A stretch of DNA of 64,000 nt, from NCBI RefSeq assembly GCF_000715015.1, contig NZ_JMIW01000002.1:221017-285016 (forward strand), read 5' to 3'. This document shows, one piece after another, positions 8,700-17,873 of the stretch. This DNA comes from Erythrobacter longus. Lineage in GTDB: Bacteria > Pseudomonadota > Alphaproteobacteria > Sphingomonadales > Sphingomonadaceae. How positions within the stretch are numbered: the first letter of the stretch is position 1; every line of letters starts with the position of its first letter. The translations under genes were made by a program, and so were the position numbers. The notes beneath the pieces were generated by a model. It had not been told where the DNA came from, made no database searches, and saw only the letters and a list, made by a program, of their open reading frames with translations.

Positions 8700-8728
8700 T
8701 TGCACTTTCTCACAAGTGCTTATATAGA
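8700..8728 (+). promoter_or_regulatory. candidate sigma-70 promoter of the alpha/beta hydrolase gene
   Basis: TTGCAC and TATAGA are separated by 17 bases, upstream of the ATG at 8801. Both hexamers are moderate matches to the consensus, and the spacing is ideal. The spacer itself contains a GCACTT...AAGTGC dyad. Confidence 0.4.
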
Positions 8729-8800
8729 GAGCTCACCCGCTGGCACCAGCCGGTGCAACGTCGTAGTTTTCAGCGCAACTCATTTCATAAAGGGTATTTG

Positions 8801-9457
8801 ATGCCATCCGTCATCTTTCCCGGCCCAGAGGGCCGTCTCGAAGGTCGTTTTTCCCCGCCACCGCGTCCCCGTGCTCCTGTGGCGATGATCCTTCATCCTC
8901 ACCCAGAAGGCGGCGGCACGATGAACGACCGGATCGTTCAACGGCTCTACAAGACCTTCACCGATCGCGGCTTTGCAACGCTGCGTTTCAACTTTCGTGG
9001 GGTTGGCCGCTCACAAGGGTCATTCGACAATGGCATTGGCGAGCTTTCCGATGCAGCGTCCGCGCTTGACTGGGTGCAATCGATCCACCCCGAGGCGCAG
9101 CAAACCTGGGTTGCGGGGTATTCCTTTGGCGCTTTGATCGGCATGCAATTGCTGATGCGCCGCCCTGAGGTGCGCGGGTTTATTTCCGTTGCGCCGCCTG
9201 CGAATATGTATGACTTCAGCTTCCTGGCACCCTGCCCCGCTTCCGGCATTTTCGTGCAAGGGGCAGCGGACACAGTGGTTCAACCAAGCGCTGTCCAAAA
9301 GCTCGTCGACAAACTGCGCACGCAAAAGCACATCACGATCCATCACGACGAAATCCCGCGCGCCAACCATTTCTTCGAAAACGAAATCGAAGAGATGATG
9401 GGCAGCGTCGACAATTATCTCAATTTCCGCCTGTCGCCGGATTGTCCGATTAAATAA
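8801..9457 (+). CDS. alpha/beta hydrolase of the COG2945/dienelactone-hydrolase-like type
   Basis: Cytosolic serine hydrolase of 218 aa. Seen: the HPHPEGGGTMNDRIVQRL region typical of this subfamily, FRGVGRSQG, the nucleophile elbow GYSFGA (Ser about residue 109), and a late His in RANHFFE. The substrate is unknown. The ATG at 8801 with AAAGGG upstream gives the standard N-terminus MPSVIFPGPEGRLEG. In many alphaproteobacteria this family sits beside Fe-S assembly genes, and here it is divergent from the desulfurase pair. Confidence 0.85.
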   Translation: MPSVIFPGPEGRLEGRFSPPPRPRAPVAMILHPHPEGGGTMNDRIVQRLYKTFTDRGFATLRFNFRGVGRSQGSFDNGIGELSDAASALDWVQSIHPEAQQTWVAGYSFGALIGMQLLMRRPEVRGFISVAPPANMYDFSFLAPCPASGIFVQGAADTVVQPSAVQKLVDKLRTQKHITIHHDEIPRANHFFENEIEEMMGSVDNYLNFRLSPDCPIK

Positions 9458-9474
9458 GAGTTTCGTGGTTACGC

Positions 9475-9691
9475 CCGCATCCGCGGTCGTGTCCTCGCTC
9501 GATGTCCTCCGCTACGCTGCGGACCCGCTGCGGGCGGGCGGTCGCCCTTGCGACGCCTGCGGCATCGAATTTGCGTGGGTCATCGGGTTTGCTGCGGAAA
9601 ACGGTTTCGCCAGAAACCGCAAGCACGACCGCGCGCCCGCAGCGGGGGCAGCTTGCCTGCCCGTCTAGCGAGGACTAAGTCGCGGATGCGG
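9475..9691. repeat. 217 bp nested inverted-repeat element (MITE-like)
   Basis: The ends are 25 bp imperfect inverted repeats (9475-9499 and 9667-9691, 20 of 25 matching, beginning CCGCATCCGCG). Inside lies a second inverted pair of 28 bp (9524-9551 and 9619-9646, 25 of 28 matching). The small hairpins GTCCTCCGC...GCGGAC and GGTTTC-GCCA-GAAACC are also inside. No open reading frame in it looks like a gene, and no clear target-site duplication is visible. It fills most of the 374-base gap between the hydrolase and TonB-like genes. Confidence 0.7.
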
Positions 9692-9831
9692 CTTAGAAAA
9701 TCAAACAACAGTATTAAAAAACAACGGGTTGCACCTTGCGACGGGTCGCGCTTTGCAACTCGATATTGCTTGTCACTCGCAACAACTCCTGTCAGCCTCC
9801 ACTGATCGCACATCATGAGAGGAGAGAATTC

Positions 9832-10506
9832 ATGAGCTACGCGAACACAGCAAGCCGCCCCAACCCCCTCGCCGCCGTTGGCGCATTGGGCGTGCCTGCC
9901 ACCTTTGGCTTGATCCTGATTGCGGGCCTCGCGGTCAAACATGTCATGGTCCCGCCCATCCCCAACCCGGACGCAACCAACATCCCCGATGTCGTCGTCA
10001 CGCCCAAACCAATCGATGATGATCTTCCGCCAACCGATACCAAATCGACCTCAACCCCGGTGCCGATGCCCACATACACAAGGCCACAAAGCGATCTGGA
10101 TTTTGACCTTGGCCCGGTTGGCCCCATCACACCGGTCGGTGAGTTTGATCCGGGCTCCTTGCTGGGTTCGGACGACTTCACCGGCTCGCTTCCGAAGTTA
10201 GAACCGCTGTTCGATCCTGTGGCTGCGGCCCCTCGCGGCAATCCTGCCAACTGGATCACGACCGCCGATTATCGCAGCACCTGGATCAGGCGCGAGCTTA
10301 CCGGCACAGCACGCTTTACCTTGAAAATCGATGCAGGCGGCAGGGTCACTGATTGCAGGATTACGGGGTCGACGGGTCATGCCGCGCTTGATCAGGCGAC
10401 CTGCGCTCTCATCGAAAGGCGCGCTGTATTCAACCCGGCCAAAGGCACCGATGGCAAGGTCACGGCGGGCACCTATTCCAGCTCAGTAAACTGGCAAATC
10501 CCCTAG
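9832..10506 (+). CDS. TonB-family protein (energy transducer-like)
   Basis: The 224 aa protein has a single N-terminal membrane helix (about residues 18-40). A proline/threonine-rich periplasmic linker (about 45-130, with VVTPKPIDDDLPPTDTK) follows, then a TonB C-terminal domain (about 145-224) in the form R-x-G-x-ARFTLKIDAGGRVTDCRITGS. Members of this type couple ExbBD to outer-membrane receptors, or are orphan TonB-like envelope proteins. No exbB/exbD or receptor is adjacent. GAGAGGAGAG just before the ATG is a strong ribosome-binding site and decides the start. Confidence 0.85.
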   Translation: MSYANTASRPNPLAAVGALGVPATFGLILIAGLAVKHVMVPPIPNPDATNIPDVVVTPKPIDDDLPPTDTKSTSTPVPMPTYTRPQSDLDFDLGPVGPITPVGEFDPGSLLGSDDFTGSLPKLEPLFDPVAAAPRGNPANWITTADYRSTWIRRELTGTARFTLKIDAGGRVTDCRITGSTGHAALDQATCALIERRAVFNPAKGTDGKVTAGTYSSSVNWQIP

Positions 10507-10537
10507 CCAACTGAGCAGGCAGCAAACGGCCGGGGCG

Positions 10538-10774
10538 TTACTGCGTCTCGGCCGCCTGTGTTTCTTCGGCCTGTGTTTCTTCGATGAGGTCAACCGGCGA
10601 ACTGCCATCTGATGTGGGTATGGTCCAGATCAAGACATTGCCAACCGCGATGACGGCCAGAACCACCATAAGCGCAGGCTGTTTCACCTCGCCTGTTCGC
10701 CGCCAATAGAGGTAGGCGCCAAGCACCAAGAAGATCGCAGCGAGCATCACGAGCGAGAAAACCAGATCCGTCAT
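10538..10774 (-). CDS. small two-helix membrane protein with a repeated acidic C-terminus
   Basis: The 78 aa product has membrane helices at about residues 4-22 and 35-52. The polar tail ends EETQA-EETQA-AETQ, encoded by 15 bp tandem repeats reaching the stop codon. The family is not recognised. It converges with the TonB-like gene. Start ATG at 10774. Confidence 0.65.
   Translation of the reverse strand: MTDLVFSLVMLAAIFLVLGAYLYWRRTGEVKQPALMVVLAVIAVGNVLIWTIPTSDGSSPVDLIEETQAEETQAAETQ
10541..10583 (-). repeat. 15 bp tandem repeat at the 3' end of a small membrane protein gene
   Basis: Two perfect 15-base copies (10554-10568 and 10569-10583) and a degenerate third (10541-10553) encode the EETQA pentapeptides just before the stop. 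Confidence 0.85.
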
Positions 10775-10874
10775 ACTTTTTCGCCCATCATACTTTTGTC
10801 ATCAGTTGTAAATGCTCTGGCAAAGCGTTGCAGAGGACGCTAGCCTCCCCGCAACACCTAAGATGGAGGGACAT

Positions 10875-11237
10875 ATGGGAATTTTCAGTTCAATTTCTAA
10901 CGCGATTTTCGGCGACGACGAGGAAGAGAAAAAGGCCGCAGCAGCGCCTGTCGCAGCGCCGGCCGCACCAGAGCGCGCAGCGATCAGCGCGGATGACGTG
11001 GCCGCTCGCATCGGCAGCATTCCAGGTTCAGACAAGCTCAACTGGCAGACATCAATCGTCGACCTGATGAAGCTTGTGCGCATTGACCCAAGCTATGAAA
11101 ACCGAAAAGCTCTGGCGATTGAAATGGGCAACACCGATTATTCGGGCACTGCCGAAGACAACATCGCGCTGCATAAAGCTGTCTTGAACCAGATGGCAGC
11201 CGCTGGCGGTATCGTGCCGGCTCACCTGAAAGACTGA
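10875..11237 (+). CDS. DUF3597 domain-containing protein
   Basis: A 120 aa soluble protein. The N-terminus MGIFSSISNAIFG and the C-terminal half (DVAARIGSIPGSDKLNWQ..., with ending IVPAHLKD) match the DUF3597 pattern. The middle is an Ala/Pro-rich linker after an acidic DDEEEKK patch. GGAGGG lies 8 bases before the ATG at 10875. The function is unknown; the family often occurs beside LysM or envelope-stress genes. Confidence 0.85.
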   Translation: MGIFSSISNAIFGDDEEEKKAAAAPVAAPAAPERAAISADDVAARIGSIPGSDKLNWQTSIVDLMKLVRIDPSYENRKALAIEMGNTDYSGTAEDNIALHKAVLNQMAAAGGIVPAHLKD

Positions 11238-11298
11238 TTTAGCTGCGAAATCCTGTCGCCTCCGATATCGGCTTCAGGAAAAGCGCCTAATTCTAATT

Positions 11299-11349
11299 GC
11301 GCCGCCATGCCTGTTTCAGGGATGGCGGCGCTTTTATTTGCGCTTCTTG
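11299..11349 (+). terminator. strong rho-independent terminator after the DUF3597 gene
   Basis: The stem GCGCCGCCAT / ATGGCGGCGC (10 bp perfect, extended by CC/GG inside) is followed by TTTTATTT on the + strand. It isolates the DUF3597 gene from the downstream reductase gene. Confidence 0.9.
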
Positions 11350-11418
11350 CCGCCAACTGATGGTAGTCTTGCGCCAGATCACTAAATCATATGCTGACAA
11401 GCGATCAGGAGCCGCGCG

Positions 11419-13044
11419 ATGGAACAGTTGGGAAACGATCTCGAAACGATGCGGCGCGTGCCGCTTGCAGATGCGCATGTTGATGCAATCTGCGAAATTG
11501 GCGAGGAAAAGATCTATCCGGCGGGTAGCATCGTTGCCGACATCGGCGACCGGATGGACACCTTCGTTTACGTGCTCGACGGCGAGATCGAGGTAGTCGA
11601 CCAATACACCGGCAAACGCCTGATGGAAGCCTCGCTTGGTCCGACCCAGTTTATGGGGGAGATCGGATTTCTCAACCGGGGTGCGCACTATCTCAAGATG
11701 CGCGCGACCTGTGACACCAGAGTTATCGAAGCGCCACGCGAGCAAATGCTTGAGCTGATGAGCCGCGTGCCTGAATTGTCTGACCATATCCTGACCGTCT
11801 TTGCAGCGCGCAGGCGCAAGCAATTCGAGCTTTCCAATGGCTCGGTCAAAGTCATCGGCGCTGATCGCGATGCGAAGGTTCAGGAAGTTGAACGGTTTTT
11901 GTCGCGCAACCGCATCCCTTTTTCCAGCTACGACATGGACCATGGCGACCGCGAAACGCTCGAGGCGTGCTCCATCGTCAGCCATGAGCCGGGCGTCATC
12001 GTTGGCACCGACACGAAACTGGAAGACCCCAGCCCTCGCAAAGTGGCGCAGTACCTGGGCCTTGATCTCGATATCTGCTCCCAACGCGAATTTGACCTTT
12101 TGATTGTCGGCGGCGGGCCAGCCGGTGTCGCCGCAGCGGTTTACGCTGGCAGCGAGGGGCTCGAGGCATTGGTGATCGAGGATACGGCTGTTGGCGGGCA
12201 AGCAGGCACGTCTAGCCGGATCGAAAACTACATGGGCTTTCCCACCGGCATCAGCGGCACTGATCTCACATGGCGCGGCCAGATTCAGGCGATGAAATTT
12301 GGCACGCGCTTTGTCATGCCGCGCCGCGTTGTCGATGTCGAACGGCGCGAGGATGGAAGCTTTTGCGCAAAGCTCGACGATGACGACGAGATTTGCACAA
12401 AGTCGATATTGGTCAGCACCGGGGTGCAATATCGCCGCCTGCCCCTCGACAATCTTGAAGAGCTTGAAGGTGCAGGCGTGTTCTATTCCGCCACGGAAAT
12501 GGAAGCGCGCTTCTGCTCCAACACCGAGGCAGTGGTCATTGGCGGGGGCAATTCCGCAGGGCAAGCTGCAATGTATTTGAGCCGGTCAGCGGCGCATGTG
12601 CATCTTGTCGTGCGCTCCGACAGTCTGGCGGCGTCAATGTCGAGCTATCTTTCGCGGCGGCTTGAGGCCGATCCGCGCGTGACAATTCACTACAACACGA
12701 CCGTCACACGCTTGCATGGAGAAGACTGGCTGAGCGGGGTCACATTTACATCACCGGGTGGAGAGCGCCCGATAGATACGCGCGCACTGTTCATCATGAT
12801 CGGCGCTGCTCCCAACACGCAATGGCTGGGCGGGCTGGTCGAAACAGATGACAAAGGGTTCGTGATCACCGGTGCGCAAGCAGGCCGGGAGAGCCCGTTT
12901 GAAACGGGCACAGACGGCATCTTCGCAGTGGGCGATGTGCGATCTGGTTCCGTCAAACGCGTCGCAAGCGCCGTTGGCGAAGGGTCTGTCGTGGTCAGCC
13001 GGATTTGGTCCTATCTTGACAGCTTACGCGGCGACGACGGCTGA
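11419..13044 (+). CDS. cyclic-nucleotide-binding / thioredoxin-reductase-like fusion lacking CxxC
   Basis: A 541 aa three-part protein. Residues 1-135 form a cNMP-binding domain (YPAGSIVADIGDRMDTFVYVLDGE, FMGEIGFLNRG). About 145-220 is a thioredoxin/glutaredoxin-like segment (VKVIGADRD...FLSRNRIPF). About 228-541 is an FAD/NAD(P)H reductase with GGGPAGVAAAVYAG, GGQAGTSSRIENYMGF, GGGNSAG and GIFAVGDVR. The CxxC of thioredoxin reductase is absent: where CATCDG would be it reads FYSATEMEAR. It may therefore reduce a different partner or sense ligands. AGGAG precedes the ATG. The same architecture is known in actinobacteria and proteobacteria. Confidence 0.88.
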   Translation: MEQLGNDLETMRRVPLADAHVDAICEIGEEKIYPAGSIVADIGDRMDTFVYVLDGEIEVVDQYTGKRLMEASLGPTQFMGEIGFLNRGAHYLKMRATCDTRVIEAPREQMLELMSRVPELSDHILTVFAARRRKQFELSNGSVKVIGADRDAKVQEVERFLSRNRIPFSSYDMDHGDRETLEACSIVSHEPGVIVGTDTKLEDPSPRKVAQYLGLDLDICSQREFDLLIVGGGPAGVAAAVYAGSEGLEALVIEDTAVGGQAGTSSRIENYMGFPTGISGTDLTWRGQIQAMKFGTRFVMPRRVVDVERREDGSFCAKLDDDDEICTKSILVSTGVQYRRLPLDNLEELEGAGVFYSATEMEARFCSNTEAVVIGGGNSAGQAAMYLSRSAAHVHLVVRSDSLAASMSSYLSRRLEADPRVTIHYNTTVTRLHGEDWLSGVTFTSPGGERPIDTRALFIMIGAAPNTQWLGGLVETDDKGFVITGAQAGRESPFETGTDGIFAVGDVRSGSVKRVASAVGEGSVVVSRIWSYLDSLRGDDG

Positions 13045-13054
13045 AAATTCGCGA

Positions 13055-13600
13055 CTAACGGCTTATCATACCGCCCACAATTGAACCCAGGATACCTCCC
13101 AGGCCGCCACCGCTCTGGCCGCCGCCTTGCGCATTGTTGCCCGCTTCCTTCGCCATATAGCCAGCAACTGCCATGGCGAGGATCGGGAGCATCTTTTTCA
13201 AGAGCCCTTCATCAATCCCGGTGATCCCGGAGACCTCTCCTGCGACCGAGCGGCTGACATCTTTGGTGCCAAAAATCGCGCCCAGAATGTCATTGCCGGG
13301 CTGTGTGGGCGTCGGGCTTGAGCCGAGAACAGCGTCAAGCAATCCCCCGCCAAGCATTCCGCCCAATCCGCCAGCAGCGCCACCTCCTGAGCCGCCACCA
13401 AGGATTGCCCCCGCCAAGCTGCCAAGGCCGCCGAGGGGATCAGGCGTCGCATTGCCGCCCGTTGCACTGCGGCCCATGCCAGCGACGATCGCCGGTAGCA
13501 AAGCGCCAGCGGCGGTCTTGGCGGTGTTTTCATCAACGCCCAGTTCGCGCGCCATCGACGAAATCGCGCCCGTTTGTTGAAGCATTGCAGCAAGGCTCAT
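13055..13600 (-). CDS. DUF937 domain-containing protein
   Basis: A 181 aa protein with the N-terminal DUF937-type helix bundle (MSLAAMLQQTGAISSMARELG, TAAGALLPAIVAGMG). A Gly-rich low-complexity centre (about 60-100) and a C-terminal repeat of the domain (SGITGIDEGLLKKMLPILAMAVAGYM) follow, then a Gly-rich tail. GAGGGG lies before the ATG. It is cytosolic by sequence, with unknown function. The gene converges with the reductase 10 bases away, and a related gene lies 27 bases upstream on the same strand. Confidence 0.82.
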   Translation of the reverse strand: MSLAAMLQQTGAISSMARELGVDENTAKTAAGALLPAIVAGMGRSATGGNATPDPLGGLGSLAGAILGGGSGGGAAGGLGGMLGGGLLDAVLGSSPTPTQPGNDILGAIFGTKDVSRSVAGEVSGITGIDEGLLKKMLPILAMAVAGYMAKEAGNNAQGGGQSGGGLGGILGSIVGGMISR

Positions 13601-13627
13601 GGTGTATCCCCTCTCGTTTGGTCGCGA

Positions 13628-13984
13628 TTATTTCTTGCCGAACAGGCCGCTGGCCATGTCCGCAATATCGTTAAGCGGATTGCCGTCGCCATCCTTGTCG
13701 AGCAGCCCCATCAGGGAAGAAGGATCGTTCTTGATAGCGTCTGCAAACTGGGTCAGCGAGCCCTCGCCGCCGATCTGTTCGACCATCTTGCTGAGCACAC
13801 CGGTATCAAGGCCGGTCTTGGCCGATGCCAGTTCGACCGTATCGCCTTCCATCTGGTGCGTTTGACCCAGCACAGCGATCGCTTTTTCCGCCATCGCGGG
13901 ATCAATTCCCACTTTTGCGGCGAGATTGACCACATCGTCCGGTGCACCACCGATATTCTTCAAAATTCCATCCAGCAAACTCAT
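13628..13984 (-). CDS. second DUF937-like protein with an acidic DxDGDG motif
   Basis: A 118 aa protein starting MSLLDGILKNIGG at the ATG at 13984 (GGAGAAG upstream). The helical pattern AAKVGIDPAMAEKAIAVLGQ...TGLDTGVLSKMVEQIGG parallels the adjacent DUF937 protein. The end carries DKDGDGNPLNDIADMASG, which looks like a calcium-binding loop. The two genes probably form one transcript with this one first. Function unknown. Confidence 0.75.
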   Translation of the reverse strand: MSLLDGILKNIGGAPDDVVNLAAKVGIDPAMAEKAIAVLGQTHQMEGDTVELASAKTGLDTGVLSKMVEQIGGEGSLTQFADAIKNDPSSLMGLLDKDGDGNPLNDIADMASGLFGKK

Positions 13985-14099
13985 GGCGCTTCTCCTTTGT
14001 ATTTCAGGATACGAGCCTAGAGCGTTGTCGAGCGATGCGAAAGTAAAGAAATGTCCCCGAGGCGCTGGGATTAATCGAGAGGAGTGATACACACGGGCG

Positions 14100-15092
14100 A
14101 TGCCCCCGCGTTCCACCATCGCTCTTGTCGCCGGAGGGCTTGCCCTTGCCTCAGCGATCCTGCCGCTGTTTCCAACCGATTTCTGGGCCATCCGGGCGCC
14201 CGGCTTCGTACGCGAACCGGCGGGGTATCTCTTTGGCGGGCTTGCGGTTCTGGTGGCGGTTCTTGTGAAGTCCCATCGTCTGATTGCCGCGGCGATGTTC
14301 ATTGGCGCAGCTGCAATCAATTTCATCGTGGTCTGGCCCTATTCGCCGTTTGCCAACCCGCAAATTGATCTGGCGTCTTCGCATCCGCGCGAGCAATGCT
14401 TCACCGCCTATGCGGTCAACGTCAAAATGAAAAACAGGGACCATGACCGGCTGATCGAGCAGGTCCGGGGGGCTGATCCTGACGTTTTGTTCCTGACCGA
14501 AGTTGACGAAAGCTGGGCCAATGCCTTGCACCCCTTGCTGGGCGAATATCCATACGCTTTGACCCACCCCCAATCCGATACTTTTGGCAAAGTCTTCGCC
14601 AGCCGATTGCCGGTTCTCAACGCGGATATTCTGGAAAGCCCGGGAGAGAACACTCCCAGTGTGTTCGCCTTGTTAAGAGCAAGCGATGACAAGCTGGTGC
14701 AATTTGTCGGTCTGCATCCCAAAGCGCCCCTGCCCGGTCAAGACACGACACAGCGCGACAACAGCATCAAGAGTGCCGCTGAAAAGACGAACGGGGACGT
14801 CGCCGGCGCTGTCGCAATGGGCGATTTCAACGATGTGCCCTGGTCATCAACTACCACCGCTTTTCGCGAAATCGGCGATTGGAAAGACCCCCGCATCGGC
14901 AGAGGCACCTATCCCACCTTTCCCGCATTCGCGCCCGCTTTGGGCTGGCCGCTCGATCAGATCATGGTGAACGGCCAAATCAAGGTGCGCCGGTTTGAAG
15001 TTCTGGACGCGAACGGATCAGACCACCGCGCGGTCCTTGGCGAATTGTGCCTTGATCAGGAAATCACCAGAGCCAGCGAAAACCCCGCCTGA
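14100..15092 (+). CDS. membrane-anchored endonuclease/exonuclease/phosphatase (EEP) family protein
   Basis: A 330 aa protein with three N-terminal membrane helices (about residues 7-25, 38-55, 60-80), then a periplasmic EEP domain. Motifs seen: NVKMKN, a metal-binding Glu in LFLTEVDESW, the catalytic Asp/Asn pair in AMGDFNDVPW, and the terminal Asp-His in GSDHRAVLGEL. The substrate could be a nucleotide, phospholipid or inositol phosphate. The ATG at 14100 has a GAGAGGAG about 15 bases upstream, which is longer than usual spacing. Confidence 0.85.
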   Translation: MPPRSTIALVAGGLALASAILPLFPTDFWAIRAPGFVREPAGYLFGGLAVLVAVLVKSHRLIAAAMFIGAAAINFIVVWPYSPFANPQIDLASSHPREQCFTAYAVNVKMKNRDHDRLIEQVRGADPDVLFLTEVDESWANALHPLLGEYPYALTHPQSDTFGKVFASRLPVLNADILESPGENTPSVFALLRASDDKLVQFVGLHPKAPLPGQDTTQRDNSIKSAAEKTNGDVAGAVAMGDFNDVPWSSTTTAFREIGDWKDPRIGRGTYPTFPAFAPALGWPLDQIMVNGQIKVRRFEVLDANGSDHRAVLGELCLDQEITRASENPA

Positions 15093-15151
15093 AGCACCCT
15101 TGAGTACAACAGACGGGGCTCCCCTCTCCAGCTCGTAAACTGAGGTTTGCC

Positions 15152-16783
<1,632 letters not shown>

Positions 16784-17084
16784 CGTGTATTCTCCTGTGA
16801 CGTATTCGCGTTGCGCGTTTGGTTATGCATACGTATGCATCGATGGGTTTGAGAGTGGTAACGGTTTGCGATTACTCGTGTCTGCGATTCGCTTGAAAGT
16901 ACCTGATCCCAAAGGTCACCGCCCGCATAAAGATGCCACTAGCCCGCGTCAAACCCTGCAAGACACATGCGTGAACTTACGGATATCGCAAAGGACAAAT
17001 CGGGATGGACGTGAGCGTGATTGTGCCCGCAACAACTTGCAGCTAGGCTCGTTGGACCGATCGAAAAAAGGACGCACAACCAAG
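16784..17084. other. intergenic promoter region between pckA and chvI
   Basis: This 301-base stretch holds no gene I can support. It contains the palindrome at 16825-16840 and must hold the divergent promoters of pckA and the chvI operon. Confidence 0.6.
16825..16840. promoter_or_regulatory. perfect 16 bp palindrome ATGCATAC/GTATGCAT upstream of pckA
   Basis: The half-sites are fully symmetrical without spacer. It lies 42 bases from the pckA start and 245 from chvI, a typical operator position for pckA. The binding protein is unknown. Confidence 0.5.
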
Positions 17085-17873
17085 ATGTCAGGCGATCTTC
17101 AAGAGACCTCCCACGCAAGCGATACGATCGATGCGGCCAGCGATGAAACCGCGCCCGCTACGCCGGTCGAAATCGCATTGGTTGATGATGACCGCAACAT
17201 TCTCACAACCGTCTCCATCGCGCTTCAGGCCGAAGGGTTTGTCACACGCCTTTATTCGGACGGCGAAACGGCATTGAAGGCGCTGATCGAAAACCCGCCT
17301 GATCTGGCCGTGTTCGACATCAAGATGCCCAAGATGGACGGTTTGGAATTGCTGCGCCGGGTGCGCGCGACTTCCGCGCTGCCGGTCATTTTCCTGACAA
17401 GTAAGGACGATGAGGCTGATGAAGAAGTCGGGCTTGAACTGGGCGCGGATGATTACATCGCAAAACCATTTTCCCTGCGCCTTTTAACGGCTAGAATTCG
17501 CGCAATCTTGCGCCGGGCGGAACCTGAGCGCATTCATGGCCAGCCCACCGTTTCAGGCGAGGTCGTTCAGTCCACGCTCAATCGTGGCCGCCTTTTCATG
17601 GATCCTGCTCGTCACCATGTGAAATGGGATGACAGATCGGTAAGCCTTACTGTGACCGAATTCTTGATCCTCGAAGCCCTTGCTGCGCGCCCCGGCGTCA
17701 TTAAAAGCCGCAACCAATTGATGGATGCCGCCTACCCTGATGATATATTTGTCGATGACAGAACCGTCGACAGCCACATCAAACGCATGCGCCGCAAATT
17801 CCGCTGCGTTGACCCAACCTTTGATGCAATCGAAACGCTTTATGGCGCAGGCTACAGCTTCACCGATGGCTAG
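17085..17873 (+). CDS. chvI: response regulator, ChvI type
   Basis: OmpR-family regulator of 262 aa. An unusually long N-terminal tail (about 28 residues) precedes the receiver domain ([11 protein letters not shown], phospho-acceptor Asp in [18 protein letters not shown], and the Lys in IAKPFS). A winged-helix DNA-binding domain follows ([32 protein letters not shown]). ChvI regulates envelope and acid/host-response genes in rhizobia. The ATG at 17085 is chosen; the frame is open further upstream, but those residues do not look coding. The stop overlaps the kinase start by 8 bases. Confidence 0.92.
   Translation: MSGDLQETSHASDTIDAASDETAPATPVEIALVDDDRNILTTVSIALQAEGFVTRLYSDGETALKALIENPPDLAVFDIKMPKMDGLELLRRVRATSALPVIFLTSKDDEADEEVGLELGADDYIAKPFSLRLLTARIRAILRRAEPERIHGQPTVSGEVVQSTLNRGRLFMDPARHHVKWDDRSVSLTVTEFLILEALAARPGVIKSRNQLMDAAYPDDIFVDDRTVDSHIKRMRRKFRCVDPTFDAIETLYGAGYSFTDG

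Noticed and set aside
9465..9805. Possible small genes inside the inverted-repeat element
   Set aside because: The frames are formed by the repeats, lack ribosome-binding sites and resemble no protein.
11419..13055. A terminator between the convergent reductase and DUF937 genes
   Set aside because: The gap is only 10 bases and no hairpin is present.
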